Below are positions 1 through 7,266 of a DNA stretch of 22,755 nt, in pieces. This stretch comes from JBHIDJ01 sp046760105 (GTDB lineage Bacteria; Pseudomonadota; Gammaproteobacteria; Acidiferrobacterales; SPGG2). The stretch's first letter is position 1; each line of letters opens with the position of its first letter. The notes below the pieces were generated by a model. The model was not told the origin of the DNA, made no database searches, and was given only the letters and a program-made list of their open reading frames with translations. Location: assembly GCA_046760105.1 (NCBI GenBank), contig JBHIDJ010000042.1, positions 1 through 22,755 on the forward strand. The letters run 5' to 3'. The translations under genes and the position numbers were made by a program.

Positions 1-104
1 CAGACTGGCACGGCGACCCGCTGACTATGGCCTCAGACGGCAAAATCATCGCCGCGGGTGACCCGCGTCTTATCGATGAGGTAATAACACGCCTGAACGG
101 CTGA
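1..104 (+). CDS. C-terminal tail of an unidentified protein (partial)
   Basis: An open frame enters from the left edge (first full codon at base 3) and stops at TGA 102-104. It gives 33 residues ending in GDPRLIDEVITRLNG. The amino-acid mix is protein-like, but the fragment is too short to assign a family. It points toward the sulfatase-like gene that follows on the other strand, with only 37 bases between the two stops. The start and any domain lie outside the window. It may belong to the phosphonate cluster to its right, but nothing in the tail shows this. Confidence 0.5.
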   Translation, partial: DWHGDPLTMASDGKIIAAGDPRLIDEVITRLNG

Positions 105-141
105 CGTTGGTGGGCACAATGCAAGTTATGTGTTCGCCGTA

Positions 142-1596
142 CTAGCTCATACCGACCCCAGCCTTCGCAAGTGGCGTGTGACCAAAGTCTTCGCTCGCAA
201 GCACGGCTGCTTCACCACCGAGTTTTTCGATCATGGCTTGCTGGTCGCGAAAGGCTTGAGCGTTTACCGTTTCAGGATCGACGATCTCACGAAGCTTCGC
301 TTCACACGAGCTGCGAATATCGGCATAGGCTGAAGACTCTCCGAGGTCAGTGGTCTCATAGGGGTCGTTGTCCAAGTCGAAAAGCTGCGGTGGATAACCT
401 ACATAATGCACATACTTCCAATTCTGCGTTCGAATCATGAAGATACCGGTAATCGAACCGCCGTCGTGATATTCGCTAAACACCACTCGATCAGAGCCAC
501 CATCGGCGATGCTCAATAGGGAGTCCCCGGGCAAATCCCACTCGTCAGTCGTCAACTCTATTCCCACGCAATCGGTAATTGTTTGAGAACAATCAACCAG
601 CGAGACGGGCGTTGAGACAGTCTTACCCTTCGGTACGCCCGGTCCTGCCATGAGCAATGGCACCCCGACGGAATCCTCGTACATGAACGACTTGGCCCAG
701 AGCCCGCGGTTGCCCAGACATTCACCATGGTCGCTGGAATAAATGATGCGCGTCTGCTTCATGAGACCACAAGCGTCCAGTGTTGCCAGTACTTTGCCAA
801 TGTTATCGTCCAAAAAGGAACACAATCCGTAGTAACCGGCCCGTGCAATCCGCACCCTTTCCTCGTCAAAATAGTCGTCGTAGTTGAGAGATTTTGCCAT
901 CGCCCGGGTCACCGGGTGAGTCGGGCGTTGGTCGAGTGCATATTCACGTGGCCAGGGTACGTCGTCGAGTGGGTAGAGGTCGTAATACTGTCGCGGGGCA
1001 AGCAGCGGATAGTGTGGACTGACAAAGGAGACGAACAACAGCCAAGGTTTCTCCCGATGCTTCGGCGCGTCGTTGCGCAACCAATGGCATGCCGCCTCGG
1101 TAACGTTGCGGTCGTACTCAGTATAGGTCGACTCCCCCGGACCAACATCCTCGGCAAACGGCTTGCAGCTGGTATAGACGGGCGGTTTTTTGCGAAGCAG
1201 GCCGCGTGTCCAACCAATGCCTTGGTAAACGTGCATCGGCAAGATCTCCTGGCTGAAACCATTCGGACTATTGGTATCGCGGTAGTGCAGTTTACCGATG
1301 GACGTGACGTTGTGGCCGGCCTCGGTGAGACGGTGCGCCCACCCTTTGGGTCTGCCCTCATAAGGGTGGGCGCTATCCCACGTACCGATCTCGTGTACAT
1401 AACGGCCGGTGGCGAGGCTAGCACGAGCGGGTACACAAATGGGTGAGTTTGTGTAAGCGTTGCCGAAGCACACGCCGCACGACGCCAGCTGATCAAGGTG
1501 GGGAGTTCTTACAAAGCTGTTGCCGTAACAGCCGAGCGCGTCACGTGCGTGTTCATCGGAAAAGAGAAACAGAATGTTAGTTGTCAACGAAGTCAC
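142..1596 (-). CDS. Sulfatase / alkaline-phosphatase superfamily hydrolase (FGly type)
   Basis: The 484-residue product has the layout of type I sulfatases. An N-terminal metal-binding segment LFSDEH (residues 11-16) is followed by the formylglycine signature CVPAR (Cys54-Arg58) with the downstream ATGR, then GKLH (Lys102), SPH (His195), SSDHGE (Asp289, His290) and Lys302. Cys54 would be oxidised to formylglycine by a maturase and act as the nucleophile on a sulfate or phosphonate ester. There is no signal peptide, so it is probably cytoplasmic. Choline-sulfatase-like enzymes are the closest match by eye. Phosphonate monoester hydrolases share the same CxPxR motif, and the neighbouring phosphonate genes make that a real alternative. 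It is not PhnA-like phosphonoacetate hydrolase, whose nucleophile is threonine. The start is GTG at 1596 with no clear ribosome site; TTG at 1587 is possible. It is divergent from pbfA. Confidence 0.85.
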   Translation of the reverse strand: MTSLTTNILFLFSDEHARDALGCYGNSFVRTPHLDQLASCGVCFGNAYTNSPICVPARASLATGRYVHEIGTWDSAHPYEGRPKGWAHRLTEAGHNVTSIGKLHYRDTNSPNGFSQEILPMHVYQGIGWTRGLLRKKPPVYTSCKPFAEDVGPGESTYTEYDRNVTEAACHWLRNDAPKHREKPWLLFVSFVSPHYPLLAPRQYYDLYPLDDVPWPREYALDQRPTHPVTRAMAKSLNYDDYFDEERVRIARAGYYGLCSFLDDNIGKVLATLDACGLMKQTRIIYSSDHGECLGNRGLWAKSFMYEDSVGVPLLMAGPGVPKGKTVSTPVSLVDCSQTITDCVGIELTTDEWDLPGDSLLSIADGGSDRVVFSEYHDGGSITGIFMIRTQNWKYVHYVGYPPQLFDLDNDPYETTDLGESSAYADIRSSCEAKLREIVDPETVNAQAFRDQQAMIEKLGGEAAVLASEDFGHTPLAKAGVGMS

Positions 1597-1647
1597 TCAC
1601 GCCAGGAACGTGCCGCGTTAGCCGTGATCGCGTGCACGAAATCCACG

Positions 1648-1653
1648 TATAAT
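1648..1653 (+). promoter_or_regulatory. Candidate -10 box of the pbfA promoter
   Basis: A perfect TATAAT lies 51 bases upstream of the pbfA start. At the usual 16-18 base spacing I see no good -35 hexamer (TGATCG at 17), which would fit an activator-dependent promoter. A second AT-rich stretch, TTTATAAAAG, follows. The pbfA ribosome site AGGAGG (1692-1697, six bases before the ATG) is strong. Confidence 0.4.
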
Positions 1654-1703
1654 AGTCACAAGCGATTTATAAAAGAACCTTTTGCTCCTATAGGAGGCCC
1701 GCA

Positions 1704-3083
1704 ATGAAAGACCCCCACCACCCGAGCCACTCTCGTGATCTGGCTGCGTTCCGTTCCGAGGGTGATCTTAATATCTCGCCCCATCGCCAGGCGTGGCAAA
1801 AAGCGTACCTTGATCGAGAAACGCAACACTGGCTGGCGGAAGATGCCAAGTATTTCCTGCATCAGTCGCTTTCCACCCCCTGCCTTGATGTGCTAGCGGG
1901 CTGTGAGGGTGCATATCTAGAAGATTTACAAGGGAAGCGATTTCTCGATTTCCACGGTAATAACGTGCACCAGGTAGGTTTTGGGCATCCGCGGGTTGTA
2001 CAGGCTATTCGTGAGCAGATGGAAACGTTGTCATTTTGCACTCGCCGGTACACGAACATCCCAGCTATCAAACTGGCGAAAAAGTTGACAGAACTAGCAC
2101 CCGGTTCTCTCAATAAGGTGTTGTTCGCACCGGGTGGGACGAACGCTATCGGCATCGCCATGAAGCTCGCCCGGATGGCAACCGATCGGTTCAAAACACT
2201 CTCCATGTGGGATTCATTTCATGGCGCGTCCTTGGATGCTATCTCGATTGGTGGTGAAGCAATTTTTCGACAAGACATCGGCCCCCTTCTGCCGGGTACG
2301 GAACATGTTCCTCCACCCGACGCCCAGCACTGCCCCTGGGATTGTGGTGGTGAATGTAGCCTGAAGTGTGCGGAGTACGTCGACTATGTATTAGAAAAGG
2401 AGGGCGACATCGGTGCGGTTATTGCTGAAACGGTGCGCAGCACGCCTTTTATTCCGCCCAAAGATTACTGGAAGATTATCCGCGACGCCTGTGACCGCCA
2501 CGGTGCGCTGCTTATCCTCGACGAAATACCTCACTGTCTGGGCCGCACCGGCAAGATGTTCACGGCGGAGCATTACGGCATCGTTCCGGACATGCTGGTG
2601 ATCGGTAAAGGTCTTGGTGGCGGGATTTTTCCGCTCGCAGCCGTCATTGGCGGCGAAGATCTAGATGTTGCGCCAGCGCGGGCACTCGGGCATTACACTC
2701 ATGAGAAAAATCCTGTCGCCTGCGCGGCCGCCCTGGCGGCTATTGAAGTAATCGAAGAAGAAAACCTGCTCGAAAACGCGCGTAGCTTAGGCAATTATGC
2801 TCTTGAACGTCTGCAAGCCATGAGGCAAAGACATGCCGTGATCGGTGATATTCGCGGCCTTGGGTTACTTATGGGTATGGAGTTAATCAAGGACGGGAAA
2901 ACGAAGGAACGCGCTACCGATATTGCTGAGGCAGTCATGTACAAGGCACTTGCCAGGGGCCTCAGCTTCAAATTATCTATGGGCAATGTCATTACGCTCA
3001 CCCCACCGCTTACCTTGACTAGGGATGAGATGGATCAGGCGTTGGATATTATTGATGAATCGCTGTCAGAAGTAGCGGCGTAG
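1704..3083 (+). CDS. pbfA: Class-III PLP enzyme, probable (R)-1-hydroxy-2-aminoethylphosphonate ammonia-lyase
   Basis: The 459-residue fold-type I PLP enzyme belongs to the class-III aminotransferase family. The PLP lysine is Lys302 in IGKGLGGG, the cofactor-ring aspartate is Asp273 in ILDEIP, and the phosphate-binding glycine segment is APGGTNAIG (142-150). The N-terminal run GDLNISPHRQAW and the STPCLDVL and FHGNNVHQ segments match, from memory, the PbfA subgroup. That enzyme removes ammonia from (R)-1-hydroxy-2-aminoethylphosphonate to give phosphonoacetaldehyde, extending the range of the PhnW route. A CX3CX3CX3C cluster (Cys210, 214, 218, 222) sits before the active-site half; similar Cys-rich inserts occur in class-III relatives. 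The ATG is fixed by AGGAGG six bases upstream. The same-window PhnW and its LysR regulator support the assignment. The fallback reading is a generic class-III aminotransferase. Confidence 0.8.
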   Translation: MKDPHHPSHSRDLAAFRSEGDLNISPHRQAWQKAYLDRETQHWLAEDAKYFLHQSLSTPCLDVLAGCEGAYLEDLQGKRFLDFHGNNVHQVGFGHPRVVQAIREQMETLSFCTRRYTNIPAIKLAKKLTELAPGSLNKVLFAPGGTNAIGIAMKLARMATDRFKTLSMWDSFHGASLDAISIGGEAIFRQDIGPLLPGTEHVPPPDAQHCPWDCGGECSLKCAEYVDYVLEKEGDIGAVIAETVRSTPFIPPKDYWKIIRDACDRHGALLILDEIPHCLGRTGKMFTAEHYGIVPDMLVIGKGLGGGIFPLAAVIGGEDLDVAPARALGHYTHEKNPVACAAALAAIEVIEEENLLENARSLGNYALERLQAMRQRHAVIGDIRGLGLLMGMELIKDGKTKERATDIAEAVMYKALARGLSFKLSMGNVITLTPPLTLTRDEMDQALDIIDESLSEVAA

Positions 3084-3102
3084 CGTCGCCGTTTAAAGCA
3101 AA

Positions 3103-3119
3103 GGGCAGACTTACTGCCC
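3103..3119 (+). terminator. Short hairpin after pbfA
   Basis: GGGCAG and CTGCCC form a perfect 6-base-pair stem with a 5-base loop, 20 bases after the pbfA stop. There is no T-run behind it, so termination is uncertain. The copy GGGCAG repeats just after (3119-3124). Confidence 0.35.
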
Positions 3120-3133
3120 GGGCAGATAGTTTC

Positions 3134-3224
3134 AAGTAGCAAGTAACAAGTGGCAAGGAAAAAAGCCCTAACAGTTATGACTTCTACTTTCAACTTGCTA
3201 CTTGTCACTTCACGCTTGTTACTC
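3134..3224. repeat. Heptamer repeat array, opposing arms (left)
   Basis: The left arm carries three in-phase heptamers, AAGTAGC, AAGTAAC, AAGTGGC (3134-3154), plus a partial unit AAGG. The right arm carries six contiguous heptamers in the complementary sense (3183-3224): TCTACTT, TCAACTT, GCTACTT, GTCACTT, CACGCTT, GTTACTC. The arms can pair into an imperfect hairpin. The stop codon of the LysR gene (TAA read on the minus strand at 3219-3221) lies inside the last unit. A related array lies at 5770-5953. Confidence 0.75.
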
Positions 3225-4142
3225 GTACTTAGTACTGGCATCCCACTTTGTTTCTCCAGCAAAACGTTCCACCAGGAAGTCGATAAACACCCGCACCTTC
3301 GGCGGCAGATGACGTTGATGGGGATATAACGCATACAAAGGGGTGTCTTTTGGGACGACTGGATATTCGGACAAGACTTCGACCAACCGACGTTTTCTGA
3401 TCTCAAACCCGACAAGCCACGCCGGGACTAGAATCAGGCCAAGCCCTGCGACGGCTGCGGCAACCAAAGATTCGCCGTCATCGGCAAACAGATTTCCCGA
3501 AACGCGGACGTTCGACGTCGCCTTGCCGACCCGAAAGCTCCACACATTGCTTCCTGCGTGTGCCCTAAACGTCAGACAGCTATGGTTTGCCAGGTCGGCC
3601 GGCACCTGTGGTGTGCCGGCCTTCTTCAAGTAGGTCTGACTCGCACAAACGATTCGGCGGCCCGAGCCGATTTGGCGCCCAACTAAACTCGAGTCGCGAG
3701 GTGGACCTACTCTGATTGCGAGATCAAAGCCTTCATCGACGAGATCGACTATGCGGTCGGTGACCGACACGACGACTTTGACGGCTGGAAACTTGTTCTG
3801 AAAGTCTGCCAAAGCCGGCATGATGTGAAGGCGGGCGACACTGGCGGCTGCCGTGGCACGCAGTATGCCGCTGGGTGCCCCCCCGAGTTCCGACAGGGCG
3901 AGCTTGGCTTCGTCGATGTCGATCAGGATGCGCGATGCACGCTCATAGTAGAGCTGACCCGCTTCCGTGAGGCTTAGCTTGCGCGTCGTACGATGAAACA
4001 GGCGCGCCCCTAGCCCATCCTCGAGTTCGTTGATCTGGCGGGACACTGAAGAGGGAGCCGCTCCAAGCTGCCGTGCGGCCGCGGAAAAGCTCCCTGCCTC
4101 CACCACCCGCGCAAAGATACGCATGCCGGCAACGGTATCCAT
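3219..4142 (-). CDS. LysR-family transcriptional regulator
   Basis: The 307-residue product has an N-terminal winged helix-turn-helix (about residues 1-60; motif SFSAAARQLGAAPSSVSRQI) and a substrate-binding-like effector domain (about 90-295), the standard LysR length. The start chosen is ATG at 4142 (MDTVAGMRIF), as in its family. An open extension to 4238 has no family resemblance and would run through the divergent promoter. The gene is divergent from the quinone-oxidoreductase-like gene at 4271, the usual LysR and target layout. An inverted repeat with a T-N11-A core lies between them. It resembles regulators of small-molecule or aldehyde/quinone stress oxidoreductases; the inducer is unknown. 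Its stop codon falls in a heptamer repeat, so the last residues (STKYE) are repeat-derived. Confidence 0.9.
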   Translation of the reverse strand: MDTVAGMRIFARVVEAGSFSAAARQLGAAPSSVSRQINELEDGLGARLFHRTTRKLSLTEAGQLYYERASRILIDIDEAKLALSELGGAPSGILRATAAASVARLHIMPALADFQNKFPAVKVVVSVTDRIVDLVDEGFDLAIRVGPPRDSSLVGRQIGSGRRIVCASQTYLKKAGTPQVPADLANHSCLTFRAHAGSNVWSFRVGKATSNVRVSGNLFADDGESLVAAAVAGLGLILVPAWLVGFEIRKRRLVEVLSEYPVVPKDTPLYALYPHQRHLPPKVRVFIDFLVERFAGETKWDASTKYE

Positions 4143-4169
4143 TTTTGCATTTTCCGCATAAGTGTTTAG

Positions 4170-4198
4170 TTGATTCGCTAGTTTATCACAAAGATAAT
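4170..4198 (+). promoter_or_regulatory. Sigma-70-like promoter of the quinone oxidoreductase gene
   Basis: TTGATT (4170-4175) and GATAAT (4193-4198) are separated by exactly 17 bases, matching 4/6 and 5/6 of the consensus. Transcription would begin near 4205, leaving a leader of about 65 bases. The ribosome site AGGAGG ends 9 bases before ATG 4271. Confidence 0.6.
4183..4197. promoter_or_regulatory. Candidate LysR operator (T-N11-A) over the -10 box
   Basis: TTATC-N5-GATAA is a perfect 5-base inverted repeat whose core has the T-N11-A spacing typical of LysR sites. It overlaps the -10 of the oxidoreductase promoter and lies about 40 bases upstream of the LysR start. A regulator bound here would block the oxidoreductase promoter. 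Confidence 0.5.
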
Positions 4199-4270
4199 GG
4201 CTCGTATGCTTCGATTCGCAGAGTTTTTCGGCATTCAATCCAATTCAATAATGGTTAGGAGGTAACACAA

Positions 4271-5305
4271 ATGAAAGCAGCAGTTATACGTGAATTTGGT
4301 CATTTTGATGTGTTGAAGTATGAAGACGTCGAGACGCCGAAGCCCAAGGCGGGCCACATTCTGATCAAGGTACTCGCCGCCGGCGTCAACCGATTGGACC
4401 ATTATCTGCGCGAAGGCTCGGTCGTGCCCGAGTTGCCGTTTCCCCATATCCTGGGCGCCGACGCTGCTGGCGAGGTGTTTCGCCTTGGCAAAGGCGTGAC
4501 CGGCTTCGAGATCGGTGAGCGTGTGGTTGTCGTACCTGGGTTCCCGCTCAATGAGGCGGACTACGACATCTACCCGGCGAGCCAGGCACCGAGCTTTGCT
4601 CTGCCCGGTCTGCACATCCCGGGAACGTACGCGCAGTACATCGAAGTTCCGGCGCGCTACCTGTTGAAGGACGAAACTGGCCTCAAGCCCGAGGAAGTGG
4701 CAACCCTACCCGTCGCGCTTGCTACCGCTGTGCGTGCGGTGAAAGAAGTCGGCGGCGTCAAGACTGGTGACAAGGTGCTGGTGCAGGCCGGTGCCTCCGG
4801 TTCCGGCAGCATGCAGATTCAGGTCGCCAAGGCGCTTGGAGCCGAAGTGGCCACGACCATACGCGACGCGTCAAAGGCTGACTTTGTGAGGCAGATCGGA
4901 GCGGACTTCGTGATCAACACCCGCAATGAAAATCTTGTGGAACGCGTCCAGGAGTGGACCGATGGTCGCGGTGCTGACGTCGTCATCGACAACCTGGCCG
5001 GCGACGTGCTGGCCAAGAGCATTGAAGCTGCTAAGCCAACGGGGGTTATCGTGGCATTCGGATTTGCCGCTGGTCCCGAGGTCAAATTCGATATTCGCAG
5101 TCTCTTCTTTGCACAGAAGCAGTTGAAGGGTTCGATGGCCAGCGACAAGAGCGACATGGAGTTCGGCCTGAAACTCTTGAAGGAAGGAAAGATCCGGCCA
5201 CTGCTGGATCGTACGCTTCCGCTCCGCGAGGCGGCAGATGCACACCGGCTGATCGCGAACAACGAGGTGCAGGGCAACATCGTTCTGCTGCCTTGGGCCG
5301 CGTAG
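4271..5305 (+). CDS. Zinc-independent MDR-family NAD(P)H:quinone oxidoreductase-like protein
   Basis: The 344-residue medium-chain dehydrogenase/reductase has a GroES-like N-terminal half (about 1-130) and a Rossmann nucleotide-binding domain. The binding loop AGASGSGSMQIQVAKALGA is at residues 173-191. The catalytic zinc Cys and His of alcohol dehydrogenases are absent: the segment reads AAGVNRLDHYLREG, as in quinone reductases and zeta-crystallin relatives. It would use NAD(P)H to reduce a quinone or enal in the cytoplasm; the substrate is unknown. A strong AGGAGG ribosome site sets the ATG start. It is divergent from a LysR gene and followed by a hairpin and a small membrane-protein gene. 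A role in handling reactive aldehydes from phosphonate breakdown is possible but speculative. Confidence 0.88.
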   Translation: MKAAVIREFGHFDVLKYEDVETPKPKAGHILIKVLAAGVNRLDHYLREGSVVPELPFPHILGADAAGEVFRLGKGVTGFEIGERVVVVPGFPLNEADYDIYPASQAPSFALPGLHIPGTYAQYIEVPARYLLKDETGLKPEEVATLPVALATAVRAVKEVGGVKTGDKVLVQAGASGSGSMQIQVAKALGAEVATTIRDASKADFVRQIGADFVINTRNENLVERVQEWTDGRGADVVIDNLAGDVLAKSIEAAKPTGVIVAFGFAAGPEVKFDIRSLFFAQKQLKGSMASDKSDMEFGLKLLKEGKIRPLLDRTLPLREAADAHRLIANNEVQGNIVLLPWAA

Positions 5306-5321
5306 CGCGGTTAGACTTCAA

Positions 5322-5352
5322 CGATCCCCCGGAGATGCCTTCCGGGGGATCG
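5322..5352 (+). terminator. 12-bp perfect hairpin after the oxidoreductase gene
   Basis: CGATCCCCCGGA (5322-5333) and TCCGGGGGATCG (5341-5352) form a perfect 12-base-pair stem with a 7-base loop. The tract that follows (CTTGAGTTT) is only weakly T-rich. It lies between two same-strand genes 69 bases apart, so it may end the upstream message or attenuate read-through. Confidence 0.6.
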
Positions 5353-5374
5353 CTTGAGTTTAGAGGAAAGAACG

Positions 5375-5782
5375 ATGGACGCGTTTATCAAGTTCAATAA
5401 AGGCCTTATGAAAATGCCATGGCCTTGGCAGTTGTGGTTGATGCTGCTGGTGGCGGCAAACCTGGTCATACCGCTGTTCTTCCTTAACCGCCTTGAAGCA
5501 CAAGTTGTCGTGGTCGCACTGGTGGTAAGTATGATCCTAATGACGGTGCTGACTGCTGTCAGCGGTTTTAGTCGGCTTCTGGGCCTCGGTCACATTATCT
5601 GGATTCCGTTGCTTTATTTCCTATGGATGCGGCTCGATCAGGTTCCGACCGACGATTTTTTCGGCATGTGGATTCGGGTTTTGATGACGGTAAACGCTGT
5701 ATCGTTGGTCATCGATGCCGTCGATGTGGGCCGCTACCTTGCGGGCGATCGAGCGGAAACAGTCCGGTTCGGTAGCGAGTAG
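5375..5782 (+). CDS. Small integral membrane protein, unknown function
   Basis: The 135-residue product has about four hydrophobic segments: residues near 17-38, 40-65, 69-86 and 95-118. The N-terminus is short and the tail polar (AGDRAETVRFGSE). ATG 5375 is preceded by GAGGAAAG at a good distance, so it is preferred over an upstream TTG at 5354 in the same frame. No catalytic motif is visible and I do not recognise the family. It follows the quinone-oxidoreductase-like gene after a strong hairpin, so co-transcription is possible. The stop codon TAG lies inside the first units of a heptamer repeat array (GAG-TAG-C), so its last residues may be repeat-derived, as in the LysR gene at the other end of this module. 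Confidence 0.75.
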   Translation: MDAFIKFNKGLMKMPWPWQLWLMLLVAANLVIPLFFLNRLEAQVVVVALVVSMILMTVLTAVSGFSRLLGLGHIIWIPLLYFLWMRLDQVPTDDFFGMWIRVLMTVNAVSLVIDAVDVGRYLAGDRAETVRFGSE

Positions 5783-5953
5783 CGAGTTTCGAGTAGTGTG
5801 ACTGCAGTGACGAGTAGCGAGTATCGAGTAGCGAGGGACACAAGACCCAGCAAGAACAGTGGGGGCCAAACCTCAACTGATGCTCCCTTGTGTTCTTCCT
5901 AGCTACCAGCTACGCCCTACTAGCCACTCACCAGCTACTAGCCACTAGCTACA
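5770..5953. repeat. Heptamer repeat arrays, opposing arms (right)
   Basis: The left arm has nine in-phase heptamers (5770-5832): CGGTAGC, GAGTAGC, GAGTTTC, GAGTAGT, GTGACTG, CAGTGAC, GAGTAGC, GAGTATC, GAGTAGC. The right arm, in complementary sense (5901-5953), reads AGCTACC, AGCTACG, CCCTACT, AGCCACT, a 4-base break, then AGCTACT, AGCCACT, AGCTACA. GGACACAAG (5837-5845) and its complement CTTGTGTTC (5887-5895) extend the pairing inward, so the whole forms one large imperfect palindrome between two convergent genes. Confidence 0.75.
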
Positions 5954-6018
5954 GATTCTATGGCGTTTCACCCCGATGGATCAGGGCCCGAATATCGTCA
6001 ATGCAGGATATGATTAAG

Positions 6019-7164
6019 CTACCCGCTCGCGGCTTCATTTTGTTTTGGTCCGCACTGCGTGACACCCATCTCATCAATCGTGTCGCGAACGGCGGCCAAC
6101 GCGTCGTGCATCTCGGGCTCGCCCAGCCGACCGATACAACCGATGCGAAAGCTGTCAGCAACTGTCAACTTGCCTGGATAGATGACAAAGCCGCGCCGGT
6201 TCAGTCGATCGTAGAAATCCTTGAAATCGAACTTCGGATCGGCCGGCATGTGGAAGGTGACAATGATCGGCGCCTGTAGCTCGTCGGGCAGCAGCGTAAC
6301 GAAACCCATCTCACGCATGCCCTTTACCAGGATCTTGCAGTTACGTCGATAACGGGCACCGCGTCCAGCGATACTACCTTCTTGCTCATGCTCATCAAGG
6401 GCCTGGTTGAACGCAACGATGACGTGGGTCGGTGGCGTGAAACGCCACTGTCCGTTCGCTTCCATCGAAGTCCATTGATCGTAGAGGTCGAGGCTCAAGG
6501 AGGGTGAGTTACCTTTGGCGCCTTCGAGCACACTCTTGCGAACGATGACAAAGCCCATACCCGGCACACCCTCGAAACACTTGTTGGCCGAGGCTGCCAG
6601 CGCGTCAAACGGTACCTTATGTGCGTCGAGCTCGATAGCACCAAAAGCGCTCATGGCGTCGATGATGAGCCCGCGGCGGTGGCGGGCAGTCACGGCAGCG
6701 ATCTTTTCGATTGGGTTCAGCATGCCAGATGTAGTTTCGCAATGGACCACGGTTACATGTGTTATCCGGGAATCGTTGGCTAACGCTTCATCCAAGGCGC
6801 TGGGATCGTTCGGTACATTCTCTGGTGTCTCGATGGTCGTATGCGTGCGGTGGTAGTACTCGCAGATCTTGGCGATGCGCCGGCCATAGGCGCCGTTTAC
6901 CATGATCAGCAGTTTGCCATCGCGTGGCATCAAGGTGCCCACCATGGCCTCGACAGCAAATGTACCGCTGCCTTGCAGCGGGACACACACGTGTGTTTCC
7001 TCGGCACCGGCAAGCGCCACTAGACGCTCGCGAACCCGACGGTTTATATGGATAAACTCATGATCCCGCGAGCCCCAATCATGAAGCATTACTTCCTTAG
7101 TGCTGGACGAGGTAGTGAGCGGGCCCGGTGTAAGAAGATAGGGATCGGTTCTCTGACTCTGCAT
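6019..7164 (-). CDS. phnW: 2-aminoethylphosphonate:pyruvate transaminase
   Basis: The 381-residue PLP transaminase carries the PhnW hallmarks. The N-terminus is YLLTPGPLTTS, followed by HDWGSRDHEFI, the cofactor aspartate Asp169 in IIDAMSAFGAIE and the PLP lysine Lys195 in SANKCFEG. These fall one residue from the positions known in the Salmonella enzyme (Asp168, Lys194). It moves the amino group of 2-aminoethylphosphonate to pyruvate, giving phosphonoacetaldehyde and alanine in the cytoplasm. The start is ATG 7164, with GAGG eight bases upstream; an open extension to 7218 runs into the promoter. It is divergent from its LysR regulator. Neither phosphonoacetaldehyde hydrolase (PhnX) nor the PhnY/PhnA pair is in the window, so the next step lies elsewhere. 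Confidence 0.96.
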   Translation of the reverse strand: MQSQRTDPYLLTPGPLTTSSSTKEVMLHDWGSRDHEFIHINRRVRERLVALAGAEETHVCVPLQGSGTFAVEAMVGTLMPRDGKLLIMVNGAYGRRIAKICEYYHRTHTTIETPENVPNDPSALDEALANDSRITHVTVVHCETTSGMLNPIEKIAAVTARHRRGLIIDAMSAFGAIELDAHKVPFDALAASANKCFEGVPGMGFVIVRKSVLEGAKGNSPSLSLDLYDQWTSMEANGQWRFTPPTHVIVAFNQALDEHEQEGSIAGRGARYRRNCKILVKGMREMGFVTLLPDELQAPIIVTFHMPADPKFDFKDFYDRLNRRGFVIYPGKLTVADSFRIGCIGRLGEPEMHDALAAVRDTIDEMGVTQCGPKQNEAASG

Positions 7165-7196
7165 GGTCTGGCCTCTGCGCAACTGAACGCGCGCGT

Positions 7197-7225
7197 AATA
7201 TCGTCGGTTGCTAACCATAAGTCAA
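7197..7225 (-). promoter_or_regulatory. phnW promoter
   Basis: On the minus strand, TTGACT (7225-7220) and GATATT (7202-7197) are spaced by exactly 17 bases, matching 5/6 and 4/6 of the consensus. Transcription would begin near 7190, about 26 bases before the phnW start. Confidence 0.55.
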
Positions 7226-7236
7226 ATCACTATGAT
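7208..7236 (+). promoter_or_regulatory. Promoter of the phosphonate LysR gene
   Basis: TTGCTA (7208-7213) and TATGAT (7231-7236) are spaced by 17 bases, matching 4/6 and 5/6 of the consensus. The start would be near 7243. This promoter overlaps the phnW promoter face to face, so the two would compete for polymerase. Confidence 0.5.
7216..7234. promoter_or_regulatory. Candidate LysR activation site over the phnW -35
   Basis: CATA-N11-TATG is an inverted repeat centred near 7225, about -35 from the predicted phnW start. It covers the phnW -35 and the LysR-gene -10. LysR activators commonly make a weaker second contact here. Confidence 0.35.
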
Positions 7237-7248
7237 AAATATGCAAAA

Positions 7249-7261
7249 TAGATATGGTCTA
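7249..7261. promoter_or_regulatory. Candidate LysR recognition site (T-N11-A)
   Basis: TAGA-N5-TCTA is a perfect palindrome with T-N11-A spacing. It is centred about 65 bases upstream of the predicted phnW start, the classic LysR recognition position. It also lies in the leader of the LysR gene, five bases before its ATG, which would allow autorepression. Confidence 0.5.
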
Positions 7262-7266
7262 TATGA

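Noticed and set aside
727..1446. Long plus-strand ORF opposite the sulfatase gene (239 codons)
   Set aside because: It is antisense to a gene with intact catalytic motifs, has no ribosome site and no recognisable domain.
142..1596. PhnA phosphonoacetate hydrolase
   Set aside because: PhnA uses a threonine nucleophile; this protein has the CxPxR formylglycine signature.
4271..5305. Zinc alcohol dehydrogenase acting on phosphonate alcohols
   Set aside because: The catalytic zinc Cys and His are absent; the protein fits the quinone-reductase branch.
3134..5953. CRISPR-like array in the heptamer repeats
   Set aside because: Units are 7 bases, degenerate, tandem with no spacers and arranged as opposing arms.
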